The notes beneath the pieces were generated by a model, which ran no database searches, was not told the DNA's origin, and worked only from the letters and a program-made list of their open reading frames with translations. Below, one piece after another: positions 4,658 through 6,778 of a DNA stretch of 6,778 bases. The position numbers were made by a program, and so were the translations under genes. Position 1 is the first letter of the stretch, and each line of letters starts with the position of its first letter. Location: contig PNNU01000191.1 in assembly GCA_013824385.1 (NCBI GenBank), forward strand, positions 1 to 6,778, written 5' to 3'. The DNA comes from Anaerolinea sp. (GTDB taxonomy: Bacteria > Chloroflexota > Anaerolineae > Anaerolineales > Anaerolineaceae).

Positions 4658-6778
4658 CTATTCCTGGGCAGTGACACCAACTTGCTCCAACAGAAAACTC
4701 TCTGAACAATTTGTACATTGAACTTCTTTTTTATTGGAAAATACCAATAAACCGCCGCAGCTCGGGCACGGCGTCGCAACCGGGCGTTTCCAATTGGTAA
4801 AATCGCATTCAGGATAGTTGGCACAACCATAGAAGACGCGCCCCTTGCGGGTTTTTCGCATTACCAGGTCGCCGCCATCTTTCGGACAGGTTACTCCGAT
4901 TTTCTCAAGAATTGCTTCTGTGAATCTGCAAGTAGGAAAATTGGAGCAGCTAATAAATTTGCCAAACCTTCCCCATCTGAGTACCAGGTCATGACCGCAC
5001 TTCGGACATTCTCTTCCAACTTTTTCGGGTTCAGATTTGGTAACAGGCATCTCAGCCTGTGCTTTTTTAACCTGTGGGCCAAACTCGGCATAGAATTCGC
5101 CGATTACTTTTTGCCAGCCTTCTTTACCAGCGGCTACCTGATCCAGGTCTTCTTCCATACCAGCAGTAAAGCCTAAATCCACGATCTCCGGGAAGTGCTC
5201 CACCACAAGATCATTAACCAAAAACCCGGTTTCAGTTGGGGATAAACGCTTTGCTTCGCGCACCACATATCCGCGTTGTTGAATGGTGGATAGAATGGGA
5301 GCGTAGGTGGAAGGCCTTCCGATGCCGTTTTCTTCAAGGATTTGCACCAGGGTCGCCTCTGTGAAGCGTGGAGGCGGTTGGGTAAAATGCTGCTCAGGGA
5401 TTAAACGGATCAGTTTTTGTTTCTGGCCTTCTTCAAGCCCGGCCGGAATGCGTATATTCTCGCCTTCTTCTGATTTCGCATCCTCATCCGCAGTTTCTTC
5501 GTAAACCACAAGAAAACCGGGGAATTTGATCGTTGAACCGGATGCCCTAAATAGATACTTATGATCCTGGCCATCAGCCAACACATCAACCGACAGCGTA
5601 TCATAAATTGCAGATTCCATTTGGGATGATACAAAACGCTGCCAGATCAATTGATATAGCTTGAATTGTTCAGGCGCCAAATAAGACTTGATCGTTTCAG
5701 GCTGCCTTAAAACAGATGTCGGTCTAATTGCTTCATGCGCTTCTTGAGCAGATTGTGCCCTGGTTTTGTATTGCGGCGGAGTCTTAGGCAGATAATCTTT
5801 GCCATATGTTTTCTGAATAAAATTACGTGCTTCTTTTTGGGCTACATCCGCGATATTGGTGGAGTCTGTACGCATGTAAGTGATTAAACCGGTTGCGCCG
5901 CCTTCTCCAAGATCGAGACCTTCATAAAGCTGCTGGGCAATGATCATCGTACGGCGGGCAGTGTAACCCAACCGCCTCGAAGCCTCTTGCTGCAGCGTAC
6001 TGGTGATAAAAGGGGCTGCCGGTTTGCGGCGGCGTTCGCTTTTCTTAATCTTGGTGATTGAAAACGGAGCAGCCTCGATGTCAGCCAGGTAGCTTTCGGT
6101 TTTCTGCTTGTTGGAGAGATCCGGTTCAATATCATCAATTCTTGCCAACTTGGTGATATATGCCGATTTCTTACTTTCGGGGGTGATCTCTGCCTGAATG
6201 GACCAGTATTCAGTTGCCACAAATGCTTCAATTTCACGTTCGCGTTCAACCACCAGTCGTAGCGCCACGGATTGCACACGTCCTGCCGAAAGTCGGCTGC
6301 GTACCTTTTCCCACAACAACGGACTGATGGAATAACCTACCAGTCGATCCAAAATACGCCGAGCCTGTTGCGCATCGACCAAATCCATATATATATCACG
6401 TGGATGGGCAAATGCTTCATTGATCGCACTTTCGGTTATTTCGTGGAAAACTACGCGTTGGGTAAGCTGGGGATCAATTTCTGCAGCTTCCATCAAATGC
6501 CAGGCAATCGCTTCACCTTCTCGATCAGGGTCAGTGGCCAGGTAGATTTGTTCCGCATCTTTGGCAAGTGCTTTTAACTCTTTTACTACTGCCCGCTTTT
6601 CATTGGGCACGCGATATTTTGGTATAAACCCATTTTCTACATCCACGGATAATTCTGAACGCAGCAAATCACGTACATGGCCAACAGAAGCACGCACAAC
6701 ATACCCTTTACCAAGGAACCTTCCGACCGTTTTGGCTTTTGCAGGGCTTTCAACGATGACCAATTTACCGCTGCGGGG
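4658..6778 (-). CDS. topA: DNA topoisomerase I (type IA), 5' end cut by the window edge
   Basis: Type IA topoisomerase that relaxes negative supercoils through a 5'-phosphotyrosine intermediate. The frame is open to the window edge (706 visible codons). The TTG at 6763-6761 is the Leu of the conserved LVIVESPAKAKT motif and PRSGK is encoded before it, so the true start lies beyond 6778. Counting that Leu as 1, the TOPRIM domain fills about 1-115, with E5 and the acidic DPDREGE at 78-84. RLSAGRVQSVALRL is at 157-170. The active-site Tyr is Y296 in ITYMRTDSTN, and GIGRPSTYAPI is further on. Three C-terminal zinc-ribbon modules follow: C586/C589/C606/C612, C626/D629/C647/C653 and C666/C669/C683/C686. 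The second lacks one Cys. The size suits the short bacterial form (about 690-720 residues, as in Bacillus) rather than the 865-residue E. coli enzyme. The downstream membrane protein gene may be co-transcribed or have its own promoter. Confidence 0.97.
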   Translation of the reverse strand, partial: PRSGKLVIVESPAKAKTVGRFLGKGYVVRASVGHVRDLLRSELSVDVENGFIPKYRVPNEKRAVVKELKALAKDAEQIYLATDPDREGEAIAWHLMEAAEIDPQLTQRVVFHEITESAINEAFAHPRDIYMDLVDAQQARRILDRLVGYSISPLLWEKVRSRLSAGRVQSVALRLVVEREREIEAFVATEYWSIQAEITPESKKSAYITKLARIDDIEPDLSNKQKTESYLADIEAAPFSITKIKKSERRRKPAAPFITSTLQQEASRRLGYTARRTMIIAQQLYEGLDLGEGGATGLITYMRTDSTNIADVAQKEARNFIQKTYGKDYLPKTPPQYKTRAQSAQEAHEAIRPTSVLRQPETIKSYLAPEQFKLYQLIWQRFVSSQMESAIYDTLSVDVLADGQDHKYLFRASGSTIKFPGFLVVYEETADEDAKSEEGENIRIPAGLEEGQKQKLIRLIPEQHFTQPPPRFTEATLVQILEENGIGRPSTYAPILSTIQQRGYVVREAKRLSPTETGFLVNDLVVEHFPEIVDLGFTAGMEEDLDQVAAGKEGWQKVIGEFYAEFGPQVKKAQAEMPVTKSEPEKVGRECPKCGHDLVLRWGRFGKFISCSNFPTCRFTEAILEKIGVTCPKDGGDLVMRKTRKGRVFYGCANYPECDFTNWKRPVATPCPSCGGLLVFSNKKEVQCTNCSESFLLEQVGVTAQE

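Noticed and set aside
6272..6577. Plus-strand 101-residue reading frame opposite topA
   Set aside because: It lies antisense to the conserved TOPRIM and RLSAGRVQSVAL coding region and has no family signature, so it is a shadow.
4658..6763. TTG at 6763 as the start of topA
   Set aside because: It encodes the Leu of the conserved LVIVESPAKAKT motif and the frame continues to the window edge, so the gene is simply cut.
1..6778. Mobile elements, CRISPR arrays, tRNA or rRNA genes, toxin-antitoxin or defence genes
   Set aside because: No spaced direct repeats, transposase motifs, cloverleaf-like sequence or rRNA signatures were seen. Nearly all of the window is occupied by recognisable housekeeping genes.

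Overview
The window reads as a stretch of bacterial housekeeping chromosome, most likely from the Chloroflexota (Anaerolineae-like). The main clue is a mevalonate kinase gene translationally coupled to an isopentenyl phosphate kinase gene. That pair points to the alternative (phosphomevalonate decarboxylase/IPK) mevalonate route, known from archaea and from Chloroflexota such as Roseiflexus. The bacterial-type GreA, HD-domain dGTPase and short three-zinc-ribbon topoisomerase I fit a bacterium. The taxonomic placement is inferred from gene content and protein style, not from a database match.

Layout: positions 1-3424 carry a compact plus-strand run of mevalonate kinase (5' end cut by the window edge), isopentenyl phosphate kinase (4-nt ATGA overlap), dGTPase-like HD hydrolase (3-nt gap) and greA (42-nt gap). 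It ends at a strong hairpin at 3429-3456 that has a T tract on one side and an A tract on the other. Positions 3464-6778 are on the minus strand: topA (5' end cut by the right edge) followed downstream by an unrecognised two-pass membrane protein of 361 residues. The two blocks converge on the shared, apparently bidirectional terminator. The only sizeable non-coding gap (4550-4657, 108 nt) lies between topA and the membrane protein. It holds a long imperfect inverted repeat with a TATAAT box inside it, and a small hairpin next to the ribosome binding site.

How the genes work together: mevalonate kinase makes mevalonate 5-phosphate. In the alternative route this is decarboxylated to isopentenyl phosphate (that enzyme is not in the window), which IPK phosphorylates to isopentenyl diphosphate. 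The dGTPase and GreA are in the same transcriptional direction but act in nucleotide metabolism and transcript elongation, so their linkage looks like simple co-transcription. I see no CRISPR array, mobile element, tRNA or rRNA, and no evidence of an obviously new multi-gene system. The least explained items are the two-pass membrane protein and the inverted repeat in front of it.

Three apparent gene starts are misleading. Mevalonate kinase reads in frame off the left edge and topA off the right edge. IPK starts at 953, not at an upstream in-frame ATG.
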